A stretch of DNA of 64,000 nucleotides from Gambelia wislizenii (taxonomy: Eukaryota > Chordata > Lepidosauria > Squamata > Crotaphytidae): positions 239,668,645-239,732,644 of the forward strand of contig JAUMIR010000005.1 of the NCBI GenBank assembly GCA_030847615.1, given 5' to 3'. Shown here one piece after another: positions 20,385 to 30,860 of the stretch. The first letter of the stretch is position 1. Each line of letters starts with the position of its first letter. The position numbers and the translations under genes were made by a program. The notes under the pieces are model-generated. The model saw only the letters and a list, made by a program, of their open reading frames with translations, had not been told where the DNA came from and ran no database searches.

Positions 20385-21725
20385 TCTACTGAGTGGGAAA
20401 AGCCTTCATGGTTTTCCCTGAGGTTTTTCAAATAATGTGCGGGCTTGCACATTATTGCATATCTGGGCATCTAATTCAGGTTACTGAGCTTTCTCAACAA
20501 GGGTGGAAGTGGAGAGCAGATTGGTCAGACATGCACAGAGGGCGGGCTTGCCAGCAAGGAAGTGATCAGGAGCAACATTTTGTAGTTTCACTTTATTGAT
20601 CATGCACTTTTTGGCTGTGCTGAGGGACCAAACAGCTTTTTAAAGCAGAGGGTTGCACTAGTTCACCTTTGATTTACAGTTAAAGAATACTATGCAGCAG
20701 CGACAACATGTAGAGAGTAATAACATGCTGAAATTTACCCAGCCACCATCTTGATTTGCAGGCATGGCTGCATATACACTTCAAACATGGATAGCTTATA
20801 GACTGGAGAGCTGGGCCAAAGCTAACAAAATGAAATTCAATACGGAGAAATGTAAAGTACTGCATATAGGGCGGAAAAATGAAATGTATAAATATAGGAT
20901 GGGAGAGACCTGGCTGAATGAGACTACGTGCGAAAGGGATCTAGGGGTCCTAGTAGACCACAAGTTGAACATGAGCCAACAGTGTGATGCGGCAGCTAAA
21001 AAGGCCAATGCGATTTTGGGCTGTATCAATAGAAGTACAGTGTCTAGATAGAAGGAAGTAATAGTGCCACTCTATTCTGCCTTGGTCAGACCTCACTTAG
21101 AATACTGTGTCCAGTTCTGGGCACCACAATTAAAAAAGGATATTGACAAATTGGAGCGTGTCCAGAGAAGGGCAACTAAAATGGTGAAAGGTCTGGAAAC
21201 GATGCCTTATGAGGAGAGACTTAGGGAGCTGGGTATGTTTAGCCTGGAAAAAAGACGGTTAAGAGGCGATATGATAGCCCTGTTTAAGTATTTGAAGGGA
21301 TGTCACGCTGAGGATGGAGCAGGCTTGTTTTCTGCTGCTTCAGAGACTGGAACACGGAGCAATGGATGCAAGCTCCAGGAACAGAGATTCCACCTCAACA
21401 TGAGGAGGAACTTTTTGACAGTAAGAGCTGTTCAGCAGTGGAACACACTCCCTCGGAGCTTGGTGGGGTCTCCTTCCTTGGAGGTCTTTAAACAGAGGCT
21501 GGATGGCCATCTGTCGGGGATGCTTTGATCAAGATTTCCTGCGTGGCAGGGGGTTGGACTGGATGGCCCTCATGGTCTCTTCCAACTCTGCAATTCTATG
21601 ATTCTATGATTCTATGATTCTCATACAATTGAATTTGCCAAAGGACTGTGGAGACAAATGAACGCTGCTGTGAATTTGCGTTAATGCACAGCAATCAACA
21701 TTATATCTTCTCATCTAGACAACCC
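20385..21725 (-). mobile_element. Family C MITE interrupted by a CR1 LINE
   Basis: Segment 20385-20800 aligns (diverged) with the reference family C copy from AAAAGCCTTCATGG..TTTCCC through GCAGATTGGTCAGAC to GCCACCATCTTGATTTGC and AACATGGATAGCTT. Segment 21622-21725 resumes with GACAAATGAACGCTGCTGTG and ends TCATCTAGACAACCC, the terminal inverted repeat. A CR1 fills the gap, so the MITE is the older of the two. Confidence 0.65.
20800..21621 (+). pseudogene. CR1 LINE, 5'-truncated reverse-transcriptase C-terminus
   Basis: Encodes the C-terminal part of a CR1-type non-LTR reverse transcriptase ([53 protein letters not shown]). CR1 copies itself by target-primed reverse transcription. The catalytic motifs lie upstream and are absent through 5' truncation. 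The frame is open from 20800 to the natural TGA at 21526-21528 except for one TAG at 21049-21051, where the related copy at 51.2-52.6 kb reads through. The 3' UTR ends in repeats of ATTCTATG (21592-21621), the CR1 signature. Inserted in a family C MITE. Dead copy. Confidence 0.9.
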
Positions 21726-21937
21726 CTCAGTTTACTGTTAAAATATCTATTCTTATTTTTTAAAAAACAGTTTTCAAATACCCTTCATCCTTACAGATAT
21801 TAAGGTGGTGTACAAATACAGGTAAAATAATTGTGTATGATAAAAAAAAATGATGGCTGGCATTTTGTTTGGCAGTTATGATGCTGTAAACTAGATTTAC
21901 AACCTTGTAACTGTTTTGTATTCACATTTACTACCAT

Positions 21938-22282
21938 GGCACCATTGCCATGACTGCAAGTGCTCCTGAAACTCACTTAAAAACCAGGCAGCTGTATTGA
22001 GTAAAGAAGTTCTGCAGTGCTGATGGGTGAAGTACTGAAGGATTATAAGTCCAACTCCCTCCTGCCAGCAAGCTGTGGAGCAATGAGGAGGTTGGACAGG
22101 AATCCTCGGAGGTCCCTGCTTCTGCTCATTGCACTGTAGGTCATTGGTGGAAGAGGGCTGGACATATCATCCTTCAGTGCCCTGCTCACCAGTGCTGGAG
22201 AATTCCTTCACTCAGTACAGCTGCCTGGCTTTTAGGGTGAGTTTGGGGGGAGTCATATCAAAAACAGTGTAGCTATGATGCC
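21938..22282. mobile_element. 345 bp foldback MITE
   Basis: GGCACCATTGCCATGAC..AACTCACTTAAAAACCAGG, CAGCTGTATTGAGTAAAG and CTGAAGGATTATAAGTCC on the left pair with the complement of GGACATATCATCCTTCAG, TTCACTCAGTACAGCTGCC and TTTTAGGGTGAGTTTGG on the right. The pairing continues to the centre near CCTCGGAGG (~22105), so nearly the whole element is one imperfect hairpin. No coding capacity. Confidence 0.75.
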
Positions 22283-22313
22283 ATAGCTACATGTCCCATG
22301 CACGATCTTGTTC

Positions 22314-22338
22314 AATAATAATAATAATAATAATAATA
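22314..22338. repeat. (ATA)n microsatellite
   Basis: About eight ATA units just after the foldback element. Confidence 0.9.
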
Positions 22339-23317
22339 TAAAAGTGATGATATAAAAACCAGTCATCCACATGAGTAGGACAGCAGGGTTAAAGACCTGC
22401 TTATCATGTCCTGTTGGGACTTTACACTTGCATAATCAGCTAATTGCAGAAATGGTGAAGTTATTATATCAGCTTGCATAAGGTGGTCTCTGAGATTTCC
22501 TTATGAAAGTGTTTCCCCAAGTTGTGAAATAGTCCATGCCACTCCTAGAATTATGTGCTGGCCGAGCATCCCTCTACCTGGCTGGCTGACACAGTTCCTC
22601 TCCAATCCTGTAGAGTTAAGCCAGTGGCATTTTAGACTACACTGGCTCTCAGCATGATCTTGGCCTATGTAATGTGCCTAATGTCATGGAGTATGTAAGA
22701 AAGAAAGAATATAAACTATTTATTTAGTCAAGCTGCTAAAGCCCCCAGTCTGCAGCGCTCCCACACAACAGTGTCCCATCAGCAGCAATCACTACAACAT
22801 CCTTTCAACCTTTGTCTTTAAAAAAAAAATGCAGGGCAGGCAGGCAGGCTGGCTGGCTGCTAAAATACAAAATTGATAGTTCTGTTCCAGATAGTTGCTT
22901 TAAAAAGTAATCAGTTACTGTTTAGTTTAAAGCCTACCCACCTCCCAAGCAGTTTGCTTACCACTAGAGTTAACAGTTTAAAAAATTACTTGTCCAACAA
23001 AATCTTATTTCTTTTCCTTTTTCTTACAACGTAGACTATGAATTATGCTTTGGATGGAGAAAGGTTTGAGGCAAATTGAGAATCAAGTTTTACTGATCTG
23101 TTTTTATGACTTTTCTTGTCCCCAGCAAGCCCTGGGCCATGGGATGTGTGGTGCCTGACAAGCCCGCCTTGATAGTGTGATCTGGGGACTCCAGGGGGAT
23201 GTAATGTCCTCACAGGGGTTTCATGACAGCTTGAAGGCTGGTTGGCCCACCTCCTGCCTGCAGCGGAGTGGCCACATGACAGGAGCCAAGACTGGCTGGT
23301 TGGGTTGGTCTGCGCAT

Positions 23318-23423
23318 TGCCATTCAATCTGCTCTAGCCACAAATTTTCAGGAAGAGGCAGGAGAAAAGTTTTCCCTCCCCCTCCAGTGCCTCTGAGGGA
23401 AGGTTTCATGGATGGTGTAATTG

Positions 23424-23455
<32 letters not shown>

Positions 23456-23490
23456 TAAATCTTGAATTAAGTCTTGGGGGACCACACCAA
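23318..23490 (+). repeat. Unclassified dispersed repeat U1, copy 1
   Basis: Shares with 48413-48572, in the same orientation, CATTGCCATTCAATC, AGCCACAAA, GGAAGAGGCAGG, TTCCCTCCC, CAGTGCCTCTGAGGGAAGGT and, after a (TTG)n run, TTAAGTCTTGGGGG. Family not recognised. Confidence 0.6.
23425..23455. repeat. (TTG)n microsatellite inside repeat U1
   Basis: About ten TTG units. The second U1 copy carries a TTG run at the same place. Confidence 0.95.
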
Positions 23491-23639
23491 CTGAGATTTT
23501 TTTTCATTTTATGGACAACACTCCTGCTTTTGTACGCTTTTATTTTCCGATTTCTCAAAAGTAACTAATGGCTGGACATCAGTCACTTGATGCAGCAGCA
23601 CAAGGCATAGCACAAGCCAGCATTTGAAGCTTGCGATGT

Positions 23640-24215
23640 TCAATGTGAAGTCGAACGCTTTCACAGCCGGCATCCATAGGTTTTCTGTTTTTCTTCTGGG
23701 CTGTGAGGCTGTGTTCTGGAAGAGTTTATTATAAACCAACCCGGACACAAAATGTTATTTAAAAACACCAAAATTCTAGACTAGGCCAACAACTATCATG
23801 TCAGAATGCACAGAGAAGCTATTGAAATCCACAAACACCTGGACAACTTCAACAGGAAAGAAGAAACCCTAAAAGTAAACAAAGTCTGGCTACCAGTCCT
23901 GAAAAACACTAAAATCAAAACTCAACACATGCAAATGAACTTCACCCAGGGACAGGGGGATTTCCAGCAGACAATGGACCATTAGCCAAACAGACACTAA
24001 TACTCCTTGTGTATCTCCACCCAGAAACTAGCCATTCAAATACACAAATGTACATATCCTCTCCAACAGGGGCTCACAGTATATAAACCCCACACACCCT
24101 TACCCAACCATTCTCTGAAGATGCCAGCCACAGATGCAGGCACAACGTCAGAAATAAAGTCTTCCAGAACACGGCCTCACAGCCCAGAAAAAAACCCACA
24201 GAAAACCTTGTGATG
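23640..24215 (+). pseudogene. Penelope-like retroelement, C-terminal fragment, copy 2
   Basis: After a left flank (23640-23733), an open stretch from about 23780 to the stop at 23983-23985 encodes MHREAIEIHKHLDNFNR and KVNKVWLPVLKNTKIK. This resembles the conserved EAxEI..NFNR region near the C-terminus of GIY-YIG-bearing Penelope-like elements (remembered resemblance, not searched). The 3' non-coding part holds a hammerhead-like motif and ends CTTCCAGAACACGGCCTCAC. The left flank carries the same terminal sequence inverted. The reverse transcriptase domain is missing. Confidence 0.55.
24115..24151 (+). ncRNA. Decayed hammerhead-ribozyme-like motif
   Basis: CTGAAGA (24115-24121), stem-II-like TGCCAGC / GCAGGCA, then ACAAC before GTC (24147-24149). 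The expected GAAAC box is altered to ACAAC, so self-cleavage is unlikely. The copy at 5347-5392 differs at the same box in a different way, so the ancestral sequence probably had GAAAC. Confidence 0.45.
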
Positions 24216-24230
24216 TTCCTCCTCCATTTA

Positions 24231-24501
24231 GGAGATCTTCAGACATGGCAAAAACCGTGTCAGAAGATCACAAGAAGAACACAAAAGGGCAACGTCATCC
24301 TTCAGCATACTGGGGGCACAGTGCAGGCATGAATAAGGCATCTTTTTTTTATTGGCAGCAGTGCTTACAGCCCGGGAAGTCTGAGGAAGTGGGTGTCTGA
24401 TAATGTTGCCCTTTCTGTTCTCCTCGTGATCTTCTGATGTGGTTTGGGATGCGGGTTTTTTGTGTTTTTTTGGTCATGTTTCACCATGTCTGATAATCTC
24501 C
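24231..24501. mobile_element. Harbinger-like MITE with TTA target duplication
   Basis: Starts GGAGATCTTCAGACATG. The complement of the right end is GGAGATTATCAGACATG. The trinucleotide TTA flanks both sides (24228-24230 and 24502-24504), the target duplication typical of the PIF/Harbinger superfamily. The arms pair for roughly 75-100 bp (for example AGAAGATCACAAGAAGAACA with AGAAGATCACGAGGAGAACA). Inserted just right of the Penelope-like fragment. Confidence 0.75.
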
Positions 24502-24591
24502 TTACTCCCCTGTAACTACTGTAACTACTGAAACTACAGCCACACCCCTGTAACTACTGAAACCAATTAAAAGGTTATAGTTACATTGAAA

Positions 24592-24830
24592 GAGGCCTAA
24601 TACCCTAAAGGCACCAGAACCCATCTGTTCTTCCAAGATAAGCAGGGTAAGGACTTGGATGGGAGACCACCAATGAATACCAGATGCTGTAGGCTATATT
24701 TCAGAAGAAGGAACTGGCAGAACCATCTCTGAGTGTTCCTTGCCAGTGGGAGAGGGGGCTATGATGAAATGCACGAGGTCACCAGAAATCGACAGGTGAC
24801 CTGAAGGCACATATACTCTCTCACGCACAG
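24592..24830 (+). mobile_element. 5S-rRNA-headed SINE
   Basis: AAGATAAGCAGGGTAAGG, ACTTGGATGGGAGACCACC and AATACCAGATGCTGTAGGC match the 5S rRNA internal control region and 3' end almost base for base. The body that follows (GAACTGGCAGAACCATCTC, TGAGTGTTCCTTGCC, GTCACCAGAAATCGACAGG, TGACCTGAAGGCACAT) is a BovB-like tail. This is a SINE whose promoter derives from 5S rRNA. It is not a functional 5S gene. Confidence 0.8.
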
Positions 24831-25283
24831 TTACATTGAAAAAGGAATGAACTTTTCCCATTTGAGTTACAATCATGGTATAATGCAATTCTGCCTTTGT
24901 TATTGGGATAAGGGAATGAAATGCAAATGACTCATTATTTGTAATGTGTAGCTTATTATTTTCAAATTCTGCATGCAACAGTGTGGAACACCACTCCTCA
25001 GCAGTTCTGCAAACAGGTTCTTAAAATGAAAAAGTGAATGATCTAATAAATGGAAGACACCTATCTTCTGCCAACATAGGAAAGGACCTAACGGGTCTCT
25101 CCACCTGGATCTATTTGATCCCTTCCTCATAGCAAATGGAAGGGAAGAGGCAAAAAGCAGGTCTTTTTAATGTTCATTAAACAAAAGAAATACAGGCCTA
25201 TTCATTTCCTCTCTCCACCTTCAAGCAATGGCATGGAAATAAACACCAACTCTCTTCTTTCTTTCTGTTTTTTAAGACAATGA

Positions 25284-25308
25284 AACACACACACACACAC
25301 ACACACAT
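25284..25308. repeat. (CA)n microsatellite
   Basis: About twelve CA units. Confidence 0.95.
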
Positions 25309-25470
25309 GACAGGCACCTTTCCCAGGGACTATGGAAACATATCAATATCCCTGTATGTATTCATTGCGTAGCTATCTTGTCTTTCTTAGGAAAGTTTAG
25401 GAAATTTCCACAATCGGATATGCCTCCCTGAATTTAAGGTTCCCATTTAGCTTCAAATGGTGAAAAAATA

Positions 25471-25634
25471 CAGTGGGTCCTTGGTAACTGCTGACATTTG
25501 GTTCCAGGACCCCCTGGATAACAAAATCTGTGGATGCTGAAGTCCCATTATATACAAAAGCATAGTAAAATGGTGTCCCTTATATAAAATGGAAAAATCA
25601 AAACTTGTTTCTTGGATTTCAATATATATATATA

Positions 25635-25665
<31 letters not shown>

Positions 25666-25697
25666 ATGCCAAATCCATAGATATAGAGGGCTGACTG
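25471..25697. mobile_element. Pogo/Tigger-like MITE with TA target site
   Basis: CAGTGGGTCCTTGG..CCAGGACCCCCTGG at the left, CATTATATACAAAAGCATAG and GTGTCCCTTATATAAAATGG in the middle, GGGCTGACTG at the right. TA flanks both ends, as for Tc1/mariner/pogo elements. A TA/TG microsatellite (25621-25667) has grown inside. Confidence 0.65.
25621..25667. repeat. (TA)n(TG)n microsatellite
   Basis: Simple repeat within the Tigger-like element. Confidence 0.95.
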
Positions 25698-25925
25698 TAC
25701 AGAATCCTCAAAATACAGGAATGAGTCTGTCCCTCTTCCTTTTGTTAGAACCCCTTTTGCCACTATTTAAGAAAGCTACAAGGGGTTAACAGGTTTGGTC
25801 AACCAGAAGAATAAGACAGTAAAGTTTGTGAGTTTAATTAAGAACCACTTACCGATCTCCATCCAGTCAATTTGAGGCAAAAAAAAAAAACATTATATGA
25901 ATTCTTAGAGTTAAAGTTATACTGA

Positions 25926-26010
25926 AGTTGTATTTATTTATTTATTTAGGTATTTATACCCTGCTCTTCAGCCACAAAGGCTCTCAAAGTGGCTTACAAA
26001 TTGTTAAGGA
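25926..26010 (-). mobile_element. L2-type LINE 3' end
   Basis: TATTTATTTATTTA..TTTATACCCTGCTCTTCAGCC and AAGTGGCTTACAAATTGTT are the complement of the usual L2-like ending. Low divergence at the core words. Confidence 0.65.
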
Positions 26011-26164
26011 ATCGCACTTGCACATCTACACCACTTTTATAGCACACTAGGCACTCTCTAAGCAGTTTCCAATGTGTGTTAACCAATTGCCCCCACAAGC
26101 TGGGTACTCATTTACGATCCTACAAAAGGATAGAAAACTGAGCAAACCTTGGAGTCCTTGGGAT

Positions 26165-27120
26165 CAAACTTGCAACGTTGTGGCTGCAGAACTGGCAAAG
26201 TTGTATTGCCAATTTTCTTTCATTCCTAATAATTTAACATAACACTTTAGATATGGAAATGGATAAAATGACATGCCTTGTTCATCTGTTGGGCAAGTCA
26301 TAAATATGTTGAACAAATAAACAATTACAATGGACAAATTAACTCTTAAATAGGAGACTTTGTTATGGCCAAAATGGGAGGCAAGCATGGAATTCAACAG
26401 AAAAAATAAGAGAAGCTTGCTCAGTATGCCTTGTATTCCCCTAAAGACAACCCAATCCACAAACCCAATCCACCAGCTGTCCTGCCTGGGGCATACATAT
26501 TAAAGTAGTGGTTCTTAAAAGGCAACCTGAGATCATGATAAATATCAAGGTGAGTGTTGAAGAATGATAGATCTCTAGAAAGTTATGATGTAATTGTCAG
26601 CCTAAGTAGAAGAATTGGAGAGTGATGAATGGAGTCAAAAAGAAAAGGCTGTAAAATCATATGACACTTCTCTACGTAAAATATATATAGAGATAAAATA
26701 TATGTAAAATGCATACAATGTAAAGTATAAATAAATCATGTAAAATATACATAGAGAAGAGAGTGAGGCCAGGGGTCATGAGCAGATACAATACTGATCC
26801 CTTAGGCTTATGGTGTCAGCTGTTTGTTTGAAAAACCTGAACGGAGTATCACAGAAAGAAAAGGTAAACTCAACTTCCAGGACCTCTGGAGCACCCTAGG
26901 AATGTCCTGGAGGATGTCTTCATCATTGCACACCTAGCTACCGGCACCTAGCCAGATATTGTCCGCCATCCCTCACTCTCCACTGGCCACAACACATCAT
27001 CATTGGAGGAAGCCACATGAAAAAAGATTTCAGAAGGCTTTGGTCATTGTGTGAGGGAGGCAGAAAATTCTGACATGTGTAATGACTGAAAAGAAGGGGG
27101 AAAATGTAGTCATACATTGG
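26165..27120. other. Stretch without recognisable gene
   Basis: Unique-looking AT-rich sequence. Repeated words AAAATATATATAGAGATAAA / AAAATATACATAGAGAAGA around 26675-26765 suggest a short local duplication. No gene seen. Confidence 0.35.
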
Positions 27121-27189
27121 ACTTATAGCCTGCAGAATGCCATCCATCCATATGACTAATGGTAGTACGTTTGAGAGGAGTTGGGGAAA

Positions 27190-27300
27190 GGGAAAGAACT
27201 GGCAAAACCACCTTTGAGTATTCCTTGCCTAAGAAAATGCTGTGGAATTCATGGGAACACCATAAGTTGACAGACAACTCAACACATACACACACACAAC
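27190..27300 (+). mobile_element. SINE tail (5S- or tRNA-headed), head lost
   Basis: GAACTGGCAAAACCACCTTTG, AGTATTCCTTGCCTAAG, GGAATTCATGGGAACACC and AAGTTGACAGACAACTC match the tail of the SINE at 24592-24830, ending in CA repeats. Confidence 0.65.
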
Positions 27301-27609
27301 CAAATTCCATACCGCACACAGAGTTCCTACTTGCCACTGGTATGGTTGCTTAACTTTAAACCATCACTAAATGTTCAGTAAGAAGAACAATAAATTATGT
27401 GGCAAAGCATGAGGTAAATGGAATGAAGAATCATGTTGAAAGTACAATGTTATAACTCACTGGATCATTTTTTGCTTGAAACCCCATGTTCTGTGTTCCT
27501 TACAATATCTGGAAAAAATAATGTGCTCAAGAACAGGTACTGAAAATTATGAGACACACTGGAGAGGAAAGGAACATGGCACAACCTGATCTATTTCTAC
27601 AAGATAGAA

Positions 27610-28226
27610 GGGCTCATCTATACAAGACTATAAAATGTGGATTGATGTGAACTAATGCCAATTTGCAGCAGCTTTCATTTGTCTCCCCCCACTTTTTTTT
27701 TCAAGGTTGCAGGCATGTGAAGCCATACACATTTGTGGCTCAAATGGGCATGCTTGTGAATCAAAAAAGGTGGGCATGAGTGAATTACTTACATTTTTAT
27801 TGTCACCAGTTGCTACCACCAATCAAGGTGTGGAAGTGTGGTCTTCCACTTAAATAAACAGGGGGAAAAGGCTGTTTCATTGCCTCAGCGCACAATCATT
27901 ATGGCAAAAATCCAACATGGCAATTCTGGGCACTTTCTTGCCAGCAAGCTCAACCCCCTGCACACATCCAACAAATCAGCGTTCCACTTCTGCTGTTATC
28001 GGGAATGTGCAGCAAAGTGAATTGGTTGTTCCATCAAGTGGGAATGCACATTTCCTTTGGAGTTTTTTTAAAAACACGCAAAAAAATACACAGCTGCTTT
28101 TCCTGCAGAGTATTTGGAGTGTTTGCTCCCCTCCAAACACAGGAAAATGATACAAGATCCCATTGGAACTAAAGGTACCATATTCTCGAATTCTAAGAGG
28201 AGCATTTTCAACATATAGACAAGCCC
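27610..28226 (+). mobile_element. Family C MITE, diverged copy
   Basis: Left end GGGCTCATCTATACAAGACT, right complement GGGCTTGTCTATATGTTG. Inside, GGCATGAGTGAATTACTTAC, CACAATCATTATGGC, AAATCCAACATGGC and CAACAAATCAGC run in the family C order. The right third has many changes, including a TTTCCTGCAGAG..CTCCAAACACAGG insert. Confidence 0.65.
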
Positions 28227-28794
28227 AGAGATGAAGGAGTGGGAATCTGATGCATGTAAAATGATGAGCAACTCAGACAAGACATACTCAGTCTTTTCTT
28301 CTTCTTCTTAACATACAATAATTTGTTGACAGAAAAAAAAAACCTGAAAAGCAAAATTTTAAAGTTATTAAAAAATGAGTATCTTTCTTTTTCTGAAGGC
28401 ATATAATTTGGCTGTTGAACTCAATGTTATTGGGGCTTGCTAAAGCCAAGAGATTAGCAGGCTTCAGAGCAGGATTAGTTATTCATATGGATAAGGAAAA
28501 TGTTCACAATTGTAGGTGGGGGATGTGTGCATGTTTTCCTCCTCTTCTCCTATGACTTCCACAATCAAATGGGATGAACCACACAAGTGAGAGTGTGCGC
28601 CTGTTTGTGTGAGAGAGACACTGTATGTGCATTTCCCAAGCTTGAAAGCTGTGGTGTTAACTATGAACCCTCAAATTTCATATCTCCCCTAACCTATGGT
28701 AGCATTTTATAGGGGTTTGCAGCATAAAACCTGGGGTTTGTATTGATTTGCTGTTCCTATCTATATAACTGATAGATAAAATTAGGGTTTCTAG

Positions 28795-29115
28795 TTAACT
28801 TCCAAAAATCCAACAATGTCCTTTACATGAGAAGACTATGGAAAAATGTTGTGGTACTTTTGTAGGGTTTAGTAGCACCATGTTTTGTAGTGCCACCCAC
28901 AACTGTGTAACTGGCATATCATTGTGGGGTCTTTTTATGAACCTGAAAACCAACATTGTTGAAAGCCTATCTGAATCCTTGAGAATACAACAGAATGAGG
29001 CCAAATTAAATACATTAGCATTAGCAGCTTTTGCATACCTATGTTCACTAACTGCTAGTTTGCAGGGTATTCTATAGAACTTTAGGCACAGTATGCATTT
29101 TATGATGACTTCCAT
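28795..29115. other. Opposed open frames, no domain recognised
   Basis: The plus-strand (80 codon) and minus-strand (106 codon) frames lack recognised motifs or splice context. Probably chance. Confidence 0.3.
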
Positions 29116-29819
29116 ATTTCTTTTACTACAGCCACTCTCCTCCTACATCACACTAACCTGCAGCCATTTTCTCTTCCCTCTCTCTCCTCCACTAGATCAT
29201 GTATTTGGTTATGGACAAATATTGTAAGTAAAGTTACTTTTATATGTTTTACCAAGAAGACTCTTTCTTTCTTTCTCTGCTACATCCTATCTGAATTTTT
29301 TGTGGGGGAGTATGGGACTTGTTGTTGTTCAGCTTCTGTTATTCTAATTGATTAATCTGCTTGAGAGATCCACTAGCTCATATATATCCCAACAAAATAT
29401 CTGCTGATCAACTATATCCCAAGATATTTTGCTCTCTTTAGGCAGAGCAGCAAATGGCACCCTTCTCCACCATTATCCCAACTCAAGCTGCAAAGTACCA
29501 AAAGCCAGTCAAATTATTGTGGCACCCAAGGAAGAAAATTCTACAAACATCTCTCCCTCTCCTTGGCAGTAAAAATACAACACCAGAAAAGGAAATGGCT
29601 ATCCATTTGCTTCTTTTTGTGGTGCTCCAAATCTGCTGCCCCAGCTGGTCACCTTATCCTGCCTCATGTAAGAAAGAACTTTCATATTTTCTTCACCTTG
29701 AACAAGAAAAGACATCTTGATGTGTCCAGATACTCTGACAGAAAACTGTCAACCACTGTAACATGTTTTTGCCCCTGCATAAGAGTGGAAAGGCTAATGC
29801 TTTTTTTCCACGTGAGCAG

Positions 29820-29839
29820 GAAGAAGAAGAAGAAGAAGA
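29820..29839. repeat. (GAA)n short tract
   Basis: AGGAAGAAGAAGAAGAAGAAG. Short imperfect trinucleotide repeat. Confidence 0.8.
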
Positions 29840-30481
29840 CTGTGCAAAAACATCATTCCATATATTTTTGTGCAAACAGCAACATGATTTTGTGTACACA
29901 CGTGCATGTGTGCACACACACAACCGTCGCTGAAAAATTCCCTAAATATAAAACCAAATGTATGCAAACCTCTTGTTATCTCATCCATTGTGGAGAAAAA
30001 AATATTAAATGTTTCATCCCCATGGGTGAGAATGAAGTAAGCAAAGGTTTATATCCTTAACCTAATGGTAGGGCTGCCCCAGAAGATAGGCAGAAGTTTT
30101 AGTTTTACTTTAATTTCATTCAAACATTTTATTCAAATGTTGGTCTGTGCTCCAAAACACATGTGAACAGTGAGGCCACACACTAGTAAGTTTTAAAAGA
30201 AATATTGTACTCCTGTTTTTGTTTTTTTGTTTTTTTAAAAAAACTCCCCCTCTCTTTTTACCGTGACACAGACTAACACAACTATTTCTTTGAAAACTAC
30301 AAAGCAAATGGAGTTCCTCCTCATTATATTACATTTGAGAGATCACTAAGTTTGGGAGTCACTGGTTACAAACCTCAGAGTCTGAAAGTCACTGGCTACA
30401 AGTAACTAGTTACTTATGATTAATTCCCTTTTCAAAAATAAGGCATAATGTACTTAGAAAAGGAAATTACTTATTAATTTC

Positions 30482-30650
30482 CTGTTAGAAGTCCCATTAC
30501 ATACAATAGTGTGGTAAAATGGGGCTCCTTATATAAAATAGTGAACAGTAAAGTTTACATTTTGGATCCCCTCCCGCCCCCCAAAAAACATTTTTGAGCC
30601 ATGTTTGGTTGAATCCCATGGAAACAGAAGGCCTGTAACCCATTAATTGC
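30482..30650. mobile_element. Degenerate Tigger-like remnant
   Basis: AGAAGTCCCATTACATACAAT, GGTAAAATGGGGCTCCTTAT and ATATAAAATAGTG match the middle of the Tigger-like element at 25471-25697. The ends are degraded. Confidence 0.5.
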
Positions 30651-30741
30651 AACCTGGGACTTTCAAGCTCTCCAATTCTATTACCCAACAGTTCAGTATG
30701 AACCATACAAGAGATGCTATCATGGCTGCAATGTCCAGAAA

Positions 30742-30860
30742 TTTATTTGTTTTTGGTTATTTCTATTTTGTTCATCTGCCCAAAGGCACATGAGCCTGAT
30801 ACAATTAAACAAAAATTTAACACACAATTTAGAAAAACATCAAAGAACAACATTAAAGGA
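30742..30860 (-). mobile_element. L2-type LINE 3' end, degenerate
   Basis: ATTTCTATTTTGTTCATCTGCC..ACATGAGCCTGATACAATTAAAC is a diverged complement of the L2-like ending. Confidence 0.4.

Noticed and set aside
24592..24690. A functional 5S rRNA gene
   Set aside because: The 5' part is too diverged and the sequence continues into a BovB-like SINE tail.
29563..30060. 165-codon plus-strand frame
   Set aside because: It contains a lysine run from the GAA/AAG tract and no recognised domain or splice signals. Probably chance.
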